From: Wyeomyia smithii
Taxonomy: Eukaryota; Arthropoda; Insecta; Diptera; Culicidae
DNA: 64,000 bases
Direction of reading: 5' to 3'
Assembly (NCBI RefSeq): GCF_029784165.1
Contig: NC_073696.1
Span: 52,891,501-52,955,500, forward strand
The position numbers and the translations under genes are program-made. This document shows, piece after piece, positions 21,701-34,370 of the stretch. How positions within the stretch are numbered: the first letter of the stretch is position 1; the number at the start of each line of letters is the position of its first letter. The notes below the pieces were generated by a model. That model did not search any database. It had not been told where the DNA came from and was given only the letters and a program-made list of their open reading frames with translations.

Positions 21701-23183
21701 TTAATCACGCCTTCGCAGCAAACAATTCGCAGTTTTTACAACGGCCTGACGGATTCTACCATCGCTACCAGGTACGACTTCTAGCACTCGCCCTCTAACC
21801 CAATTGTTCCTTTTTCCGTCGTCGATGATAAGCACTAAATCACCCACTGACATCATTATTTCTTCTGCAAACCACTTAGTTCTCTTTGTTAGCGTCGGTA
21901 ACATTTCCCTGATCCATCTTTTCCAGAAGCCATCCAGTTCTTGCTTAATCAAATCAAGCGACTTTCTAATGGCGTCAGAGTTTCCAGTACGCTCAATGGC
22001 AGATTGTCGAATTCCACTTGAGCAGCCTAACAGGAAGTGGTTAGGAGTCAGGGCCTCATTCTCTTCTGCGTCCAAGGGTAGATAGGTCAGTGAAAGGCTG
22101 TTTACGATGCTTTCAGCTTCCGTTACAAAAGTGCACAACGATTCGTCATCCAGTTTGCGATCGTAGTTATAAGCACCCAACATAGCCTTTTTGACTTAGC
22201 GCACCATTCGCTCCCAGGCTCCTACCATGTGGGGTGAAGAAGGAGGAATGAAAATCCACTTAGTTGTGGTACTAGTGAACGTTGCGGCCACACCTTGCTC
22301 AATTTTCTTCACCAACATCCATTCAGCTCCCAGGAAATTGGTGCCATTGTCGCTATAAATCTCTGCAGGTGCCCCACGGCGACATACGAAGCGACGAATA
22401 GCTTTGACACAGGCATCAGTAGACAGACTGCACACTACTTCACAATGCACCGCTTGAATAGTTAGACAGGTGAAGAGGGCAATCCATCGCTTAGCGGTAC
22501 TGCGCCCTATCTTCACTACCAATGGGCCGAAAAAATCTAGCCCGACGTAGGTGAACGGTCTAGCAAATGTGGCTAGTCGGGCAGGTGGAAGAGACGCCAT
22601 ACGCGGTACACGAGGAACTGCTTTCTGTATCTTGCAGACCAAACATCATGATTTTCCGAACGGCAGTCCTTAGACGAGGAACATAATATGCTTGTCTTAT
22701 CTCGTTCACGACTGTTTCCGAATTAGCATGTTGGAACTTCCTGTGATAGGCATCGATGAGGAGAATAATTACCCGGTGATTTCGCGGTAGGATAGCAGGA
22801 AATTTCATATTGGAACTCACATGCTTCGCTGCTCCAATTCGTCCGTCTATTCGAAGAATTCCTGCTCTATCAACGAACGGTGTCAGACGATACAACGGGC
22901 TACGGGTATCCAAGACTTTAGACTCAGGTTGTCCTGTGTTGCATAGAAGTATTGCCATTTCTTCAGGATATGCCTGCCGTTGTGCCATTCCAATCAAGAT
23001 TGATTCGGCTCGTTGGAGTTCTTCTTGAGTAAGGTATCCGATTGTTTTTTCCTTTTCTCGCTTTGAATTATTTACGAATCGGCAGACATATGCCGTTGCT
23101 CTAAGCATCCGCTCCCATTTAGAAAAACGTTCGCAATCGATTAACGTTGACGTCATGTCAACTTCACAATGAATAGCGGCCAC
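21701..23183 (-). pseudogene. BEL/Pao integrase region
   Basis: Three blocks in different frames: 22560-23183 (end of the RNase H linker and the zinc-binding HRKFQHANSETVVNEI segment), 22196-22642 (catalytic core with YVGLDFFGPL carrying the first Asp, SDNGTNF carrying the second, and the HMVGAWERM motif after the third), and 21701-22183 (C-terminal domain with NHFLLGCSSG and GDLVLIIDD). A stop near 22195 and a frameshift near 22600 separate them. The final frame closes just before 21701. Confidence 0.85.
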
Positions 23184-25103
23184 ATATCCTCGGTGTGCTG
23201 CAGGATCGCTGGCCCCTTAAACCAAACTCCTTCGACGTCTAGAGATGGGCCGCTTCCCCATTTTGTTGCCAAATCTGCCGGGTTACACTTCGATGCAACC
23301 CATCGCCATTCGTTTACTTCAGTCACCGCCAGAGTTTCACCGATCTTGCAAGCCACATACTGCCGGTATTTACGAGGATCTGCTTTGAGCCAGGCAAGAA
23401 CTGTAGATGAGTCTGACCATAGATACCGCTCGTTCACCTTCACAGAGTGAGACTCCTGTGCATGTCGCATTAAACGAGTACCTAGCGCCGCTGCCTGAAG
23501 CTCTAGTCTAGGTATTGACAAGGGTTTCAGAGGTGCAACCTTGTTCTTCGCTGACACTAGAACACAATGTGTCGTTCCATCTGCATCGACAGTTTGGAAA
23601 TACGCTACCGCTGCATACGCGACTTCACTTGCATCCACGAAAACGTGTAACTGCAGCTGACGATTGTTTTCTTCAGTAGCTTTCATGAAATAACAGCGGG
23701 GAATCTTTATGGAGGATATCTGCTGTAGAATCACAACCCATCTGTACCAACGGTCCGCTTGTTCATCATTCACTCGTTGATCCCACTCGACTCCGGCCCG
23801 CCAAATATCCTGCAATAACATCTTTCCGTGTACTAAAAGCCAACCCAGTAATTCTAAAGGATCGAAAAAACTCATGAGGCATCGCAGAACCTGTCTTTTG
23901 GTGGGAGGTATTTCGTTACACAGAATTCGATGGACATCGTCCTTCAACTTTGTGCAAAAACTGAGCTCGTCTGTGTCCGTCAACCAAAGCATGCCCAATA
24001 CTCGCTCATAACCTGAACTCTTATCTAAGAACAGATGTTGGTGGTTTGTTTCCGATACCTCGCCTAGAGAATGGATCACATCTGTACTGTTTGATTGCCA
24101 ATTTCGCAGCAGAAACCCACCCGCATTTTGAATCTCGCGCACCACCGTTGCTGTCTCTGTTGCTTCCTTTTCGGACTCGTAACTGGCAAGATAGTCATCA
24201 ACGTAAGTATTATGCACAATATCGCTTACTGCTCTTGGGTGTTTTCAACAAACCCATTCGCGTTTCGATTTTTTACGTATTGCGCTGACGCCGGCGAGCA
24301 AGTAGAACCGAATGTGGCAACATTCATTACAAGGATTTGTGGGGCTTCCGAAGGATCTTTTCGCTAGAGAAATCGTTGTGAGTGCCGATCAGATTCACGT
24401 TTTTTTACTTGGTGAAACATCTCCTTGATGTCCGCCGAAACTGCTACACCATATTGTCGGAAGCGGAACAGAACTCCTGCCAATGATGCTAACTGATCCG
24501 GACCTTTGAGGGGCATGGAATTGAGTGAAATCCCGTCGACCGCTGCTGCCGCATCCCATATGAGGCGCACCTTTCCTGGTTTCTTCGGATTAACTACGGT
24601 GCCCAGTGGCAAATACCAGACGCGTTCGGGGTCTGCCGCCCTCAACTCCTCCTCGCTAAGTAAGTGAGCGTAGCCTTTTTGCTTATACTCCTCGATTTGC
24701 TGATTCAGGTTGTTTCTCAGTGACGGATCCTTGGACATTCGTCGCTCCAGACATTCCAGCCTGCGTAAAGCCATACCGTAACTATCTGGGAATTCGATCC
24801 TATCGTACTTCCACAGCTAACCGGTTTCATACCTCTTGCCGGTGCGTACAGTGGTCTCCTGTAAGATGTGATTTGCTCTTCGGTCTTCAGCAGACTCTTT
24901 TAATCGCTTTAATCGCTGGTTTTGTTCCAACTTCTTCTAAAGTGAAGTAGTCCTTCACCAAGTCATGTAACTTGCGGTCACTATTACATTCGCACGCATG
25001 AAAATTGAGTGAGCTCGCCGTCGAACCGTTGTTTCCTCCATACACACACCAACCTAGGCGTGTTTTAACTGCAACCGGCTCATTATCCCGCCCCTCTTTC
25101 GCT
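23153..25103 (-). pseudogene. BEL/Pao reverse transcriptase and RNase H region
   Basis: The fingers region at 24364-24774 contains VWYLPLGTVVNPKKPGKVRL, WDAAAAVDGISLN and SADIKEMFHQV (first catalytic Asp). The YVDDYL box lies at about 24200. The palm/connection and RNase H continue at 23153-24217, with VFVDASEVAYA, IPRLELQAA, LWSDSSTVLAWL and CNPADLATKW. Breaks: a frameshift at 24217-24364 and several stops at 24780-25000, upstream of which the CVYGGNNGS segment joins the protease. Confidence 0.87.
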
Positions 25104-26042
25104 TTAAGTGGAACAGTAAGGTGCAGATTGTTGACACCGCGGAACTGCAGCTTCGTATCCTTTAATCGGTAAGCCTTTCAGATGTTGAAAATCATCACCC
25201 AGCTCGTCAATCAGTAAGGTCTGGCCAGGTAGAGCAAGTCTTTTAACCGTGCGAACATCATTCAGTTTCAACCGCCTATTTCCATCAGCTTTCGATACTG
25301 TCAGCTCCAATTGTTTTGAGTCGGCTTCCAGCCTTGAGACGTTACCGGTCCACGTAAGGCAGAGTGGTGCAGATCTACCGTCAATACCCAATTCTTCGGT
25401 CAGTTGTTCTTCAATAAGCGTTAAATACGATCCATCGTCGAGAAAAGCGTATGTGCTGATTGTTTTCTGAGGGCCATAAAGCGTCACGGGAAAGATACAA
25501 AATAATAACGACTGATTTGCAATCCGATGCGTATGCGTTCCGGCTGAGTCGACACATCGCGATAGATTTCCGCCCGCGTGGTTACTGCGTTGAGAATGCA
25601 GTAGTGAATGGTGACGGAAACTGCAACCATCTATTCCACATTTATTCGTTCTGCGACAGCTTCTCCGTCCGTGCGCGCACAGACAACTACGACATAGCTC
25701 CAAATTTTGAACTGTTTTCCAGCGATTACCAATAGATAGCGCTTTGAATGCACCACACTCCCAAACCCGATGGCCACGAACTTTACAAACGAAACATCTC
25801 TTCTCGTCTTCCTTCGGCAGCTCCTGCTCACTCACGTGGGTATTTATTGATCCTCTAGATATCTGTTTTGTATTTTCTATATAAACGCTCATGCTGTGCC
25901 TATCCATATTTAGTGTCACTTTGCTGGCTGAAAGGACAATCCCGCTCATAAAATCACCAAACGTCTTCAGGTTTAATTCTTGAAATTGCTGCATGAAATT
26001 CGCCCAACTCATTTTCACATGAGCTGGTAGCTTGTCCACCAT
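25104..26042 (-). pseudogene. BEL/Pao zinc-knuckle and aspartic protease region
   Basis: The 312-codon block opens with the end of gag (LPAHVKMSWANFMQQF). It then has a Cys/His cluster (CFVCKVRGHRVWEC, followed by LCRSCLCAH and CGIDGCSFRHHSLLH) and the retropepsin active site in YAFLDDGSYLTLIEEQL (about 25390-25440). Its end merges into the linker before RT. Confidence 0.83.
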
Positions 26043-26199
26043 TAATAGGTAAGGATTCTGGTAGTTCCATTAATAGGTAAGGATTCGTAAGATGAGCTCG
26101 CTGGCCCGCAGCTTCCAAATGATCGCACAGGCTCTGCACAGCCATTCCAAACTCAATGAGCAATTTCCAAAAGAACATTAATCAACAACTCCGGTAGCC

Positions 26200-27561
26200 C
26201 ATAAAGTAGCTGCAATGTGTTGATCACTTGTGGCACTGATTAGGGTAAAAGAAGACGGCTTCGAACGGCTTCATATGCTGCACCTTTTAAACATCTTTGC
26301 AATCTTGCAAGGTTTTCCACCTTTGAGTATCCACACGCGGCGCTTGTATTAACGAAGGCACTAAAAAACATTGCCAATCTGCGGGGTCGCCGGCGAAGGG
26401 GGGTAAATCGCGAGGCATAATTTGTCGCGCGGCTAACTGCGAAGGTGTAGGAACTGTTTCAGGCATTATGGATGCCGCCGAAGTATTCAACTGCGTAAAG
26501 TTGATTTTGGGAGGCGCACCTGCTCCACGAGCATGTTGGTGTCTCGTCTCTCCCGAGGATTTGGGGAAAGGGGTGGAAGCGATACCTTGTGTAACAGGTT
26601 CAGTTCCCACAATTTTTGTTGGACTCGAAGGATTCTGAGTCAGGCTAATTGAGCCTAATAGAGCTAGCATATCACTATAAGGATCATCGCTCGGTTGAAC
26701 ATCCGCGTTTATTTGAGAACTAGTGGGTGGCTTACCTGGTGGCAGTGTAGGGCGTGTATAGGGGAGAATGTTACCTTTTACAAAATTCATATACCCATTC
26801 GAAACCAAAGTACGACTAGCTGGAACTACTTTCGGAATCGCACCGGTGTGCCGCTGCCGACTTCGATTATCTTACCTCCGGTCACCTGGGTGATCACTCT
26901 GATTCCTCTGCATATCAAATTTTTCCATTATTGTTGACTGTTGGTTGGATTGGTGTATTTGCTGTACGTTGAAATTATTCTTGCCATTCATCACCGACCT
27001 ATTGGTATCATCTTGATGATGTAGTTCATCCTCATCTACTGCTTCAGCTGCGGCACCTTCCTTCATTTGTTCGTTGCGAACGCGTCCCATGCTCAATTGC
27101 CGACTCACTCGGCTACCACTACTAACGTCGTCTCTCGTATTTGATAACTGCTCTTCCAGGAGCCTATATTTCTCTTGTATCGCTTTCCTCTCTTGCTCCA
27201 ATGCCTTTCTCTCTGCCTCCAACTCGCGCTGCTGAATTGCGCGCTCTTCCTCCAGCTGCTGAATTCGTAGACCTATACGTGCAGATTTACTACTGGAAGA
27301 TGAAATCACACTGTGCGGTACACAACCGCGGCATACCCATGACTGATCTGCAATTGATTCAGTTACTCCCGCACATCGCATGTGCCGCCACTCGTCACAC
27401 TGGTCACACTGGACAAGATTGTCATAGGAATCGGAGCGCGAACAGCTGACGCAGCTTCCCGCTTTTCCTAAATCTGGTGTTTGCGATTTGCTATTCGCAA
27501 CATCGCCAATGACAATTCTATTTAGGATCCGGCGTTTGCGATCACTCGTTATTCGCAACAT
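26200..27561 (-). pseudogene. BEL/Pao gag with N-terminal PHD finger
   Basis: 26872-27561 begins with a short basic leader and a PHD-type C4HC3 finger (about residues 36-80: CVSC, CDQCDEW, HMRC, WVCRGC), then a charged coiled coil (LEEERAIQQRELEAERKALE). A break follows, then 26287-26808 (Pro-rich, ending in the conserved RDLPPFAGDPADW), then 26200-26290 with CLKGAAYEAVRS and 25954-26178. PHD fingers are known in gag of many insect BEL elements; they may read chromatin marks, which is inference. Confidence 0.83.
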
Positions 27562-27775
27562 CGTCGAACGAAAGTTTTAAAGTTGTGTTAGCGAGGAGCA
27601 ATTTCGTGGAGAATTTCGAACACCGGGTTCTTAGCAGCACAAACAACCAAATTACGGTTCAGTGCAGCTTTAAACTGCAAATGTATTAATTAGTTTTGTT
27701 ACAATAAATATAGTTTCTTTTTACTCACACTTTCGGTGTTCTCACCGGATTGTTGCTCACGGTCAACCTGACCTA

Positions 27776-28218
27776 TTTTATATTTTTAATCCAGCTGTAA
27801 TTGTACATATTGGTATTGCATGTAGTTTAGACATAAGTTTACAATAATTACTTGTAGGTTAACGTTATCTCAGACTGCACATTTGATGCAATGATCTAAC
27901 CTAGCTCTCTGTGACCGCCTCTTTAGGTTTAAGGCCAAAATTCCAATTTAGTTTATAAGTAATAATGTAGTTTAATAGCATTTAGGTTAAGATAGCACTA
28001 AGTTTTAATTATAAGTATTTTAAGATGTTCACACCACGAGTGGTTCAATCTAACTCCTCAACTCGATGTTCTCGATCATCTACTTTGCTTCCGTTCTACT
28101 TAGTTTCTTTATTATTTCGATAGTAGTTTGACGTTCAGTGACACTCATTTCGTTGGGCCTTTCAGGGTTGGCCTTGCGTTACGCTGATCTGAGGCAGAGT
28201 GCCCAGCAGCAACATCTA
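27776..28218 (-). repeat. Probable 5' LTR of the BEL/Pao element
   Basis: Read on the minus strand it starts TGTTGCTGCTGGGCACTCTG (28218 downward), a start I associate with BEL LTRs, and would end near 27776 at ...AGGTCA, just before GGTTGACCGTGAGCAAC. The ends are inferred, since no second LTR copy is available for comparison. Confidence 0.5.
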
Positions 28219-28339
28219 TAATATCCTTATTATCAAATGTGTCATCAATCAATGATCATGATACATTAATTGACCCATCTGAATTGTATTCTCCGCTCAA
28301 GCAATATGCCTCAACAGGTTCAACTTACTTCAGAACGGA

Positions 28340-30080
28340 TTCAAAAGTAGAAATAAGATTACACTACCAAATTTTTTTTACTGAAATTCATTTAACTTTT
28401 ACTGAATTTTGCCACGCTGAAACTTCAGTAATCGTTTCAGCAATAAATTATTACTGAACGTTTCAGCAATGTGAAATGTCATTCATTTTGACGCTACTTT
28501 ACTAAATTTTCAGCCATGTAAAATGTCATTCATGTTTGACCAGGGGCCTATAAACGTCAACATTTTGCCTACCAATCATAAATTCATCACGGCGGTAATA
28601 TTTTATTTCAAACACTTACAAAACTTATCTTATTCATTGAAAGTGCACATTGTACTGAAAACAAATGTTGAGCTCTTGTTTTTTTTTCATCTAAAACGAC
28701 ATTTACTCGAAAATAAGTCTACCAAAAAAATCGGACGTTTACTCTATTTCACTTGTTTTAGGGCAAACCAACCAAAAAGTGGGTACCAGAAACGCTGGTA
28801 TCAGAATCAATGAGTGGTAGATGGAAAATGTATGGAGTTTGACAGCCACAAGCGCCCCCTGTGTTTGACGGACTTTTACTGAATTTCCAGCAATGTTCAA
28901 AGCATTGCCGAACATTCAGTAATGTCGGCTATCGAAAATTTTGACTACAGTTTGCTGATAGGTTTCAGCAAACGTTCGTCAGATTACTGAAATCAAAAAT
29001 TTGCCTATCAACCGTCATTTCGAGCTACAAAAATTGGAATAACATGTACTTGACAGTTCTGGCATTTATGGATCATCTGGTCTGCGCCATAAAAAAAAAA
29101 AAGATTACTGAAATGTCAATTCAGTGGGAATTCTTTGTATGGGTTTTGAGACACGTTGAAAGTTGATTTTTTGTTTATTATTTTTTTAACTTTTACCTTC
29201 ATGTCACAAAGATAAGATTGATATTCGAGTAATGAGTCGCCGAAGTCCGATCCGTCCATCCGATGACCTTTCGCCATCTTTCTTCACTGAACTAAAAAAT
29301 AAACAAGAATAATTAATTATTCCATTCACGTGTCAATGGTCGACGTTCAGGCCCTATAAGCTCCAGAACCATTTATTTAAATAAATTTATACCCAACATC
29401 ACAAATTTTCACTTAGTGCGCGCTAAAAAATTGGACAACAAGCATCATTTTTTCATTTTGACAGTTTATTGCCGTATATTCAGTAATCAAAGAAACGATT
29501 GCTGAATATCGGTAGAGCAAAACGAATCGTTGAATTTCCAGTACACGTTTAAATTGCTGAATTTCCAGTACATGGTTTTTAATGTTGAATTTGGGTCAGA
29601 ATTCGTGAAACGGATCACTAAAAATCGCGATGTCTAATTTTTTCAAATAAGTATTAAAAACTTCAAGAATTTCACTCGGGAAGTTGATTTTCCAATTTTT
29701 ATTGAATTTGAGTAAGTTTACAAGTTGTTATTGTCATTTGAAATTTAGGTCAAAATTGTTTTTAAACTGACATAGCTTTAAAAATATTGCATCGAATTTG
29801 ATGAAGTTGTAGTTTACGAAAATATTTTTTTTGGTGAAAAAAATATTTTTTCAATAGTTTTTGAAACAATATGTTGAAAATCTATGTTCTGGGGCACTCA
29901 AAAATCCGGAAAAATTCACAAGTATTTTTGACGGAATTTCGAAACTGCCCTGAAAATTTCGCTATGGTGATATTTTTTGATAAAAAAAAATGGGCCTTCA
30001 AAGTTGGTGCCAAGCGCATTTTTCAAGCGAGAAATGCTCCTAAACCAAGTTTTCTTCAGTTCTCATAGATTACTGAATTT
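28340..30080. repeat. Cluster of TTACTGAA / TTCAGTAA and GTTTCAGCAA motifs
   Basis: At least ten copies of TTACTGAA or its complement occur, for example near 28377, 28400, 28425, 28452, 28875, 28914, 28985, 29105, 29484 and 30068. They are often close to TTTCAGCAA or GCTGAAT. Their placement in both orientations suggests one or more old inverted-repeat transposons, but I could not define clean ends. No gene was found here. Confidence 0.55.
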
Positions 30081-30469
30081 ATTTTCGACAATTTGGTGTA
30101 CACTATTTACTTCCGACATTGAGCAGCGGTATGCTGTTCCTATACTTCACGCGTAACCGTATGATCTCCTCCTTGCGCACTTTTTAGACCTTTGGTAATC
30201 GATATAAGTGATGATCCAAGTCGAATCTCTCACTGCACCCGTATTTGTACGCTTCGTACTTTATTTTGAATGTTCACTTGAAAATATTTCAGATTATAAC
30301 AGGTGACTTCATTAAAAACATAAATCAAAACAACGAAACATGGTGTTCAGCAACACTGCCAGCAAGCCTGATGATAAATATTAAGGCACTCGGGGTTTTC
30401 AATTTCAACCAATCAGCGAGTGGTTCCCAAAGTTACTGCAAATCTATACCCAGTTGTCTTCCCTTAGGT

Positions 30470-31117
30470 AAATACCCAAGTATGATGACAGTTCTACAAG
30501 GCATGCTACATTTTTGTCTATCCACGCACACAAACAATTCTCGTTATGAAAAATTTCGCGTTTTGTATGGAATTCAGAACATTTTTGGAAATTTCTCGTT
30601 TTATGTTGTTTTATATCTAATTTTTTTGGTTGGAGAGTGAATCTCCAGTTGAAACACACTAGAAATTGATATTAATTTAGATTTAATGTGAAAAATTGCG
30701 ACAATATGTCGACCTAAAATATATAAAAATGCTATATTTCTAATAGTTGGAGCATAATCTTAGTCATTGTCATAGCTCATGACTTTTGTTACTGTATGAA
30801 ACATAAGCGACTCTATTTAGAAGCGCTATTAGACTACAATAAAAAAACGAAAAGTGCAAAAAGGTTACCGGCAAATTGATGAAAAACAGCATATTTTACC
30901 TAAATCGCAGCATGTTTATGTATTCCCCACAAATAAAACATGTTTCAACATCATTTCTATAACTTTTCAGGAAAGTATGTTTTATAAGTTTAGTTTAAAA
31001 TGCAAAATCATTTCAAATTTCATACAAAATTGGAAAAAGTTCATAACGATCACTAATACTAATGCATCGACGTGAATAGCATACCTTGTAGAACTGTCAT
31101 CATACTTGGGGTAAATA
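30470..31117. repeat. Inverted repeat pair of about 40 bp, about 570 bp apart
   Basis: TAAATACCCAAGTATGATGA continuing to about 30510 is repeated in inverse at 31077-31117 (TCATCATACTTGGGGTAAATA) with about two differences. It fits the terminal inverted repeats of a non-autonomous DNA transposon of about 650 bp; no transposase is inside. Confidence 0.65.
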
Positions 31118-34100
31118 CTACTGCTCAAGCTGAACTGCTGTTTAGAGAGTGGGCAGCGTAGTCAACGGTAGTAATCAGTACAAAATTTGGGAATTTGTAT
31201 TTGTATTTTAGTATACTCGAACGGAATGTGGTTCAATGCAGTCTGTAATAGTGTTATAAAAATAGCAATACTATGAATGTATTTGACTACAATTACGTTC
31301 ATAGGCAGAAGACACATTTTTAATGGATTGGAAAATAATGACCTAACGCTTAACATTTCAAAAAATCTTGGCAACGCTGGTACAGCGCGCTCTCGTATTT
31401 CAATGTATTTTTTCTCACCACAAGTGTATTATTGCTCTCCGGCTGCGAAGGTATAAACAAACACAAGCTTATGGGCTTGGACCTTGCATGATGCGTAATA
31501 TCAGCTGTGGTGACCGTGGTGACTGTGGGATGACACTTGCGAGTGGGTTCAAGTTGCACGCTCGTAAAAAGTGATACAAAAATGAGTAAAAAAGTTCATT
31601 TTTAGTAAACATGATCGGCTCTGAAACATGTTCACAGATATCAGATGTCGAAACTATACACTACACTATAAAAAATGTGAGTGCTGAGTTAATAGCAGGT
31701 TTGTTTCAAGGATTACCAATGTTTGTAGTCAAACATGTGATTCGATTAACAGAGGTTGTAATATGTCATTTCATTGTACAAAGCTATCATAGTTATTTCA
31801 ACCATGTATTTTCAATTGCTCTATTCGCTTTTCAGTCTTAATACTACTTTAGCAGACATGAATCAGACCAGATTGGAATAAATTAACAATCTGGATGAGC
31901 TATTTGTAATTCTTTTAAAATTTCCCTAATCAACAACGCACAAACAGTTGGTGATCTTCAGCAGCATCTCGATTAAAATAAATCATTTTTCAAATTGGCA
32001 AGTTCACAAACAAATTTACAACACACTGGATTCAAGGCTTTTAGAACCACTATGGATGTTTTATTGATTTCTTTCTTAAAAATGTTTACATTCAAGCATA
32101 ATCGAACGACCAACTTATTACTTCTTTTTGTTTCGTCTATCATTCGTCAGCAATCCGTGAAACATTTCAACTCTTTTTGTTCCATTACAGACTATCTTTT
32201 GCATGCCGTAAAATAATGATTTCCGTACTGTTTTTTTTGCTTTGGGTTATTTAAATGGTTTTGGGGATTTTATACAGATTTTCTTTAAAATTTCTAGATT
32301 ATTCTTGGTATTGTTTCCTTAATATTAGTTTTACATGCATTATCAACAAAACCGATAACTATATTAAATCAACAAGTGAAAACTGCTTGGGTATAAAAAT
32401 AGTGAAATCTCTACTACCATTTTGTTGATTCAATTAGCTCGCTCGAGTAAAAAAAAGTTATTGCGTAATATGTAGGAGAATTCAGTAACTCAGTAACTCG
32501 CTGCTAGTGATACCTAAAAGACGTTCGTCGAGAAATTAGTTTGTTTGAATTGTTTGCTATGGCTGCAGTTCAATTTTTTATATTTTTTCCTAGATCGCTA
32601 GACTATTTGGAGCACGAGTAACATTCAAGTGCGTACTTCTAACTATTCATAACAGTTGTCTATGCCCTTTTATCAGCATTGCGGTTATGTTAGCCGGATG
32701 TTTTACTGTTTTGCGATTGTTTAGTTGTTATCAAAAGAAAGAAGGAAACAAAAATCGGATCATGATAATTGTAAAGTTATTTTGTTTTTTTTTTTATTTT
32801 ATATATCTGTTTGAATAATTTCCTCAAATTTCGGTGGCGCTCAATATGTTTGTAAAGATAATTTCACCTTTTAGTACTGCCGCCATATTATTGTGTCAAC
32901 ATTTAAAGTTTACTATACTTCTTATTAATATTATATATAGCATGTCTAGATCAGTTTACTTACTTACGTACGAAAAATCTAACTTTAAATACTAAATTAA
33001 GTTCTCTTTTGCAAGTTCCTAGCAATTATCGCAATGCTAAATATATTTACTTGTTCAACGACCGGCTTAGTTGCTGTGTGATAATGTGAAATGCGAATAT
33101 TCGAATGTGTAACAACGCTCGCTATAACTAGCTTTAATGAACGCAAGACGGTCGATAAAGAGATGTTAAACTACTTTTACGATTCATATTCTCAAGATTC
33201 AAACGTAACGTGAAATCCGATCAATCAACTTAGGCATTGTCTTGCAACAAATATTTACAACTTCCTAGAGCTTATTTTACACACATTTAGTCGCCTTATG
33301 ACAATGACTTTTGGAAATCAGGAAAATTGATGGGAAAAATTGAAAAATAAATTGATAGATCATTTTTATAACAGCTTTTAATAATGCGCTGGTGTAAATG
33401 CCTACTACATAGATCACAGAAAGCAAGTTTAATGCCTATTGCTTTGCACTACAGCACCTGGTTCGAATAAAGTTTTACATGACAAAGACAAACGGCTATA
33501 ATCAAGTTAATTATAAGAACTATTCTGTTTTGGCTAGTAAAATAGTGATACAAAGTGACTGATTGTAATAAGATGTATAAAAAGATTCGAAGTTGGCCAT
33601 TTGCAGTCAAAGGGGTTCGTTATTCATGTGTTTGTTTATATCTTAGTTGGTGTAAACACTCTTAAAAAAGAAAAATAAAACTGTTTTTATTTTAGTTTTA
33701 TTTTCCAGGGTTCTTTTTGTTGATTTTTTTGTTCAAGTTTGTAGCGACAATACGCAAAATTGATGCGTTATTGCGGTAGTTCGATAATTCATGTTCGAAG
33801 GTGGTCCATAAATAATTCCGAGTTCTTTAGAGAACATTCCATCAGAGAGTGGCTATACTGAATTCTTTTATTTTTTTTCCTCAATTCGATGACGCTACCA
33901 TGATTAGAGCTTCAGTGTTTTGTACGGTCCACAGGCTTGATGAGTGCTATGAATGAAAATGCCAAAATGTGTCAGTGAAATTAGCAGCCATGCAGTGCAC
34001 GTTCTTCAATGGTTGATGGAGTGATTGTGATAGAGTTTCGTAAAGTTGCGGTTCAAATAATAAGATATGTACGGACATAACGCTTGGCAAAAATCGTCGT

Positions 34101-34218
34101 CACTATTTTTAATAAGTAACCTACAACAGAACAATGACAATTCCAGAATAAATCGTGGTTGATTTTCTAATTTTGTAGCACGTGGTATGCTGTTGTAACC
34201 ACTAGTTTCTATAGTCAG

Positions 34219-34370
34219 CCTATACACCAGAGAGACGCCGAGACACTCACCGTTAAGGCAGCTGTCAACATCAAAACGGGCGATCTGTATAATTTTGCAT
34301 TGCCGTTATCCGTTTTGATGTTGACAGTTGCCTTAACGGTGAGTGTCTTGTCATTTCTCTAATGTATAGG
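34219..34370. mobile_element. Palindromic MITE, about 152 bp
   Basis: The left arm 34219-34279 (CCTATACACCAGAGAGACGC...) pairs with 34309-34370 (...CATTTCTCTAATGTATAGG) at about 85-90 percent, with the best block CACTCACCGTTAAGGCA over CAACATCAAAACGG. The loop is about 29 bases. TATACA...TGTATA ends would suit insertion at TA. Confidence 0.8.

Larger units (their letters stand above)
21690..28218 (-). mobile_element. BEL/Pao LTR retrotransposon, nearly full length, inactivated
   Basis: On the minus strand, gene order is LTR-like sequence, gag with PHD finger, zinc knuckles, aspartic protease, reverse transcriptase, RNase H and integrase, the BEL/Pao order. Every coding block is separated from the next by frameshifts or stops, so no complete polyprotein is encoded. 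The 5' end (about 28218) is LTR-like; a matching 3' LTR was not found. Its integrase differs from that of the BEL remnant at 0.6-3.7 kb. Confidence 0.88.
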
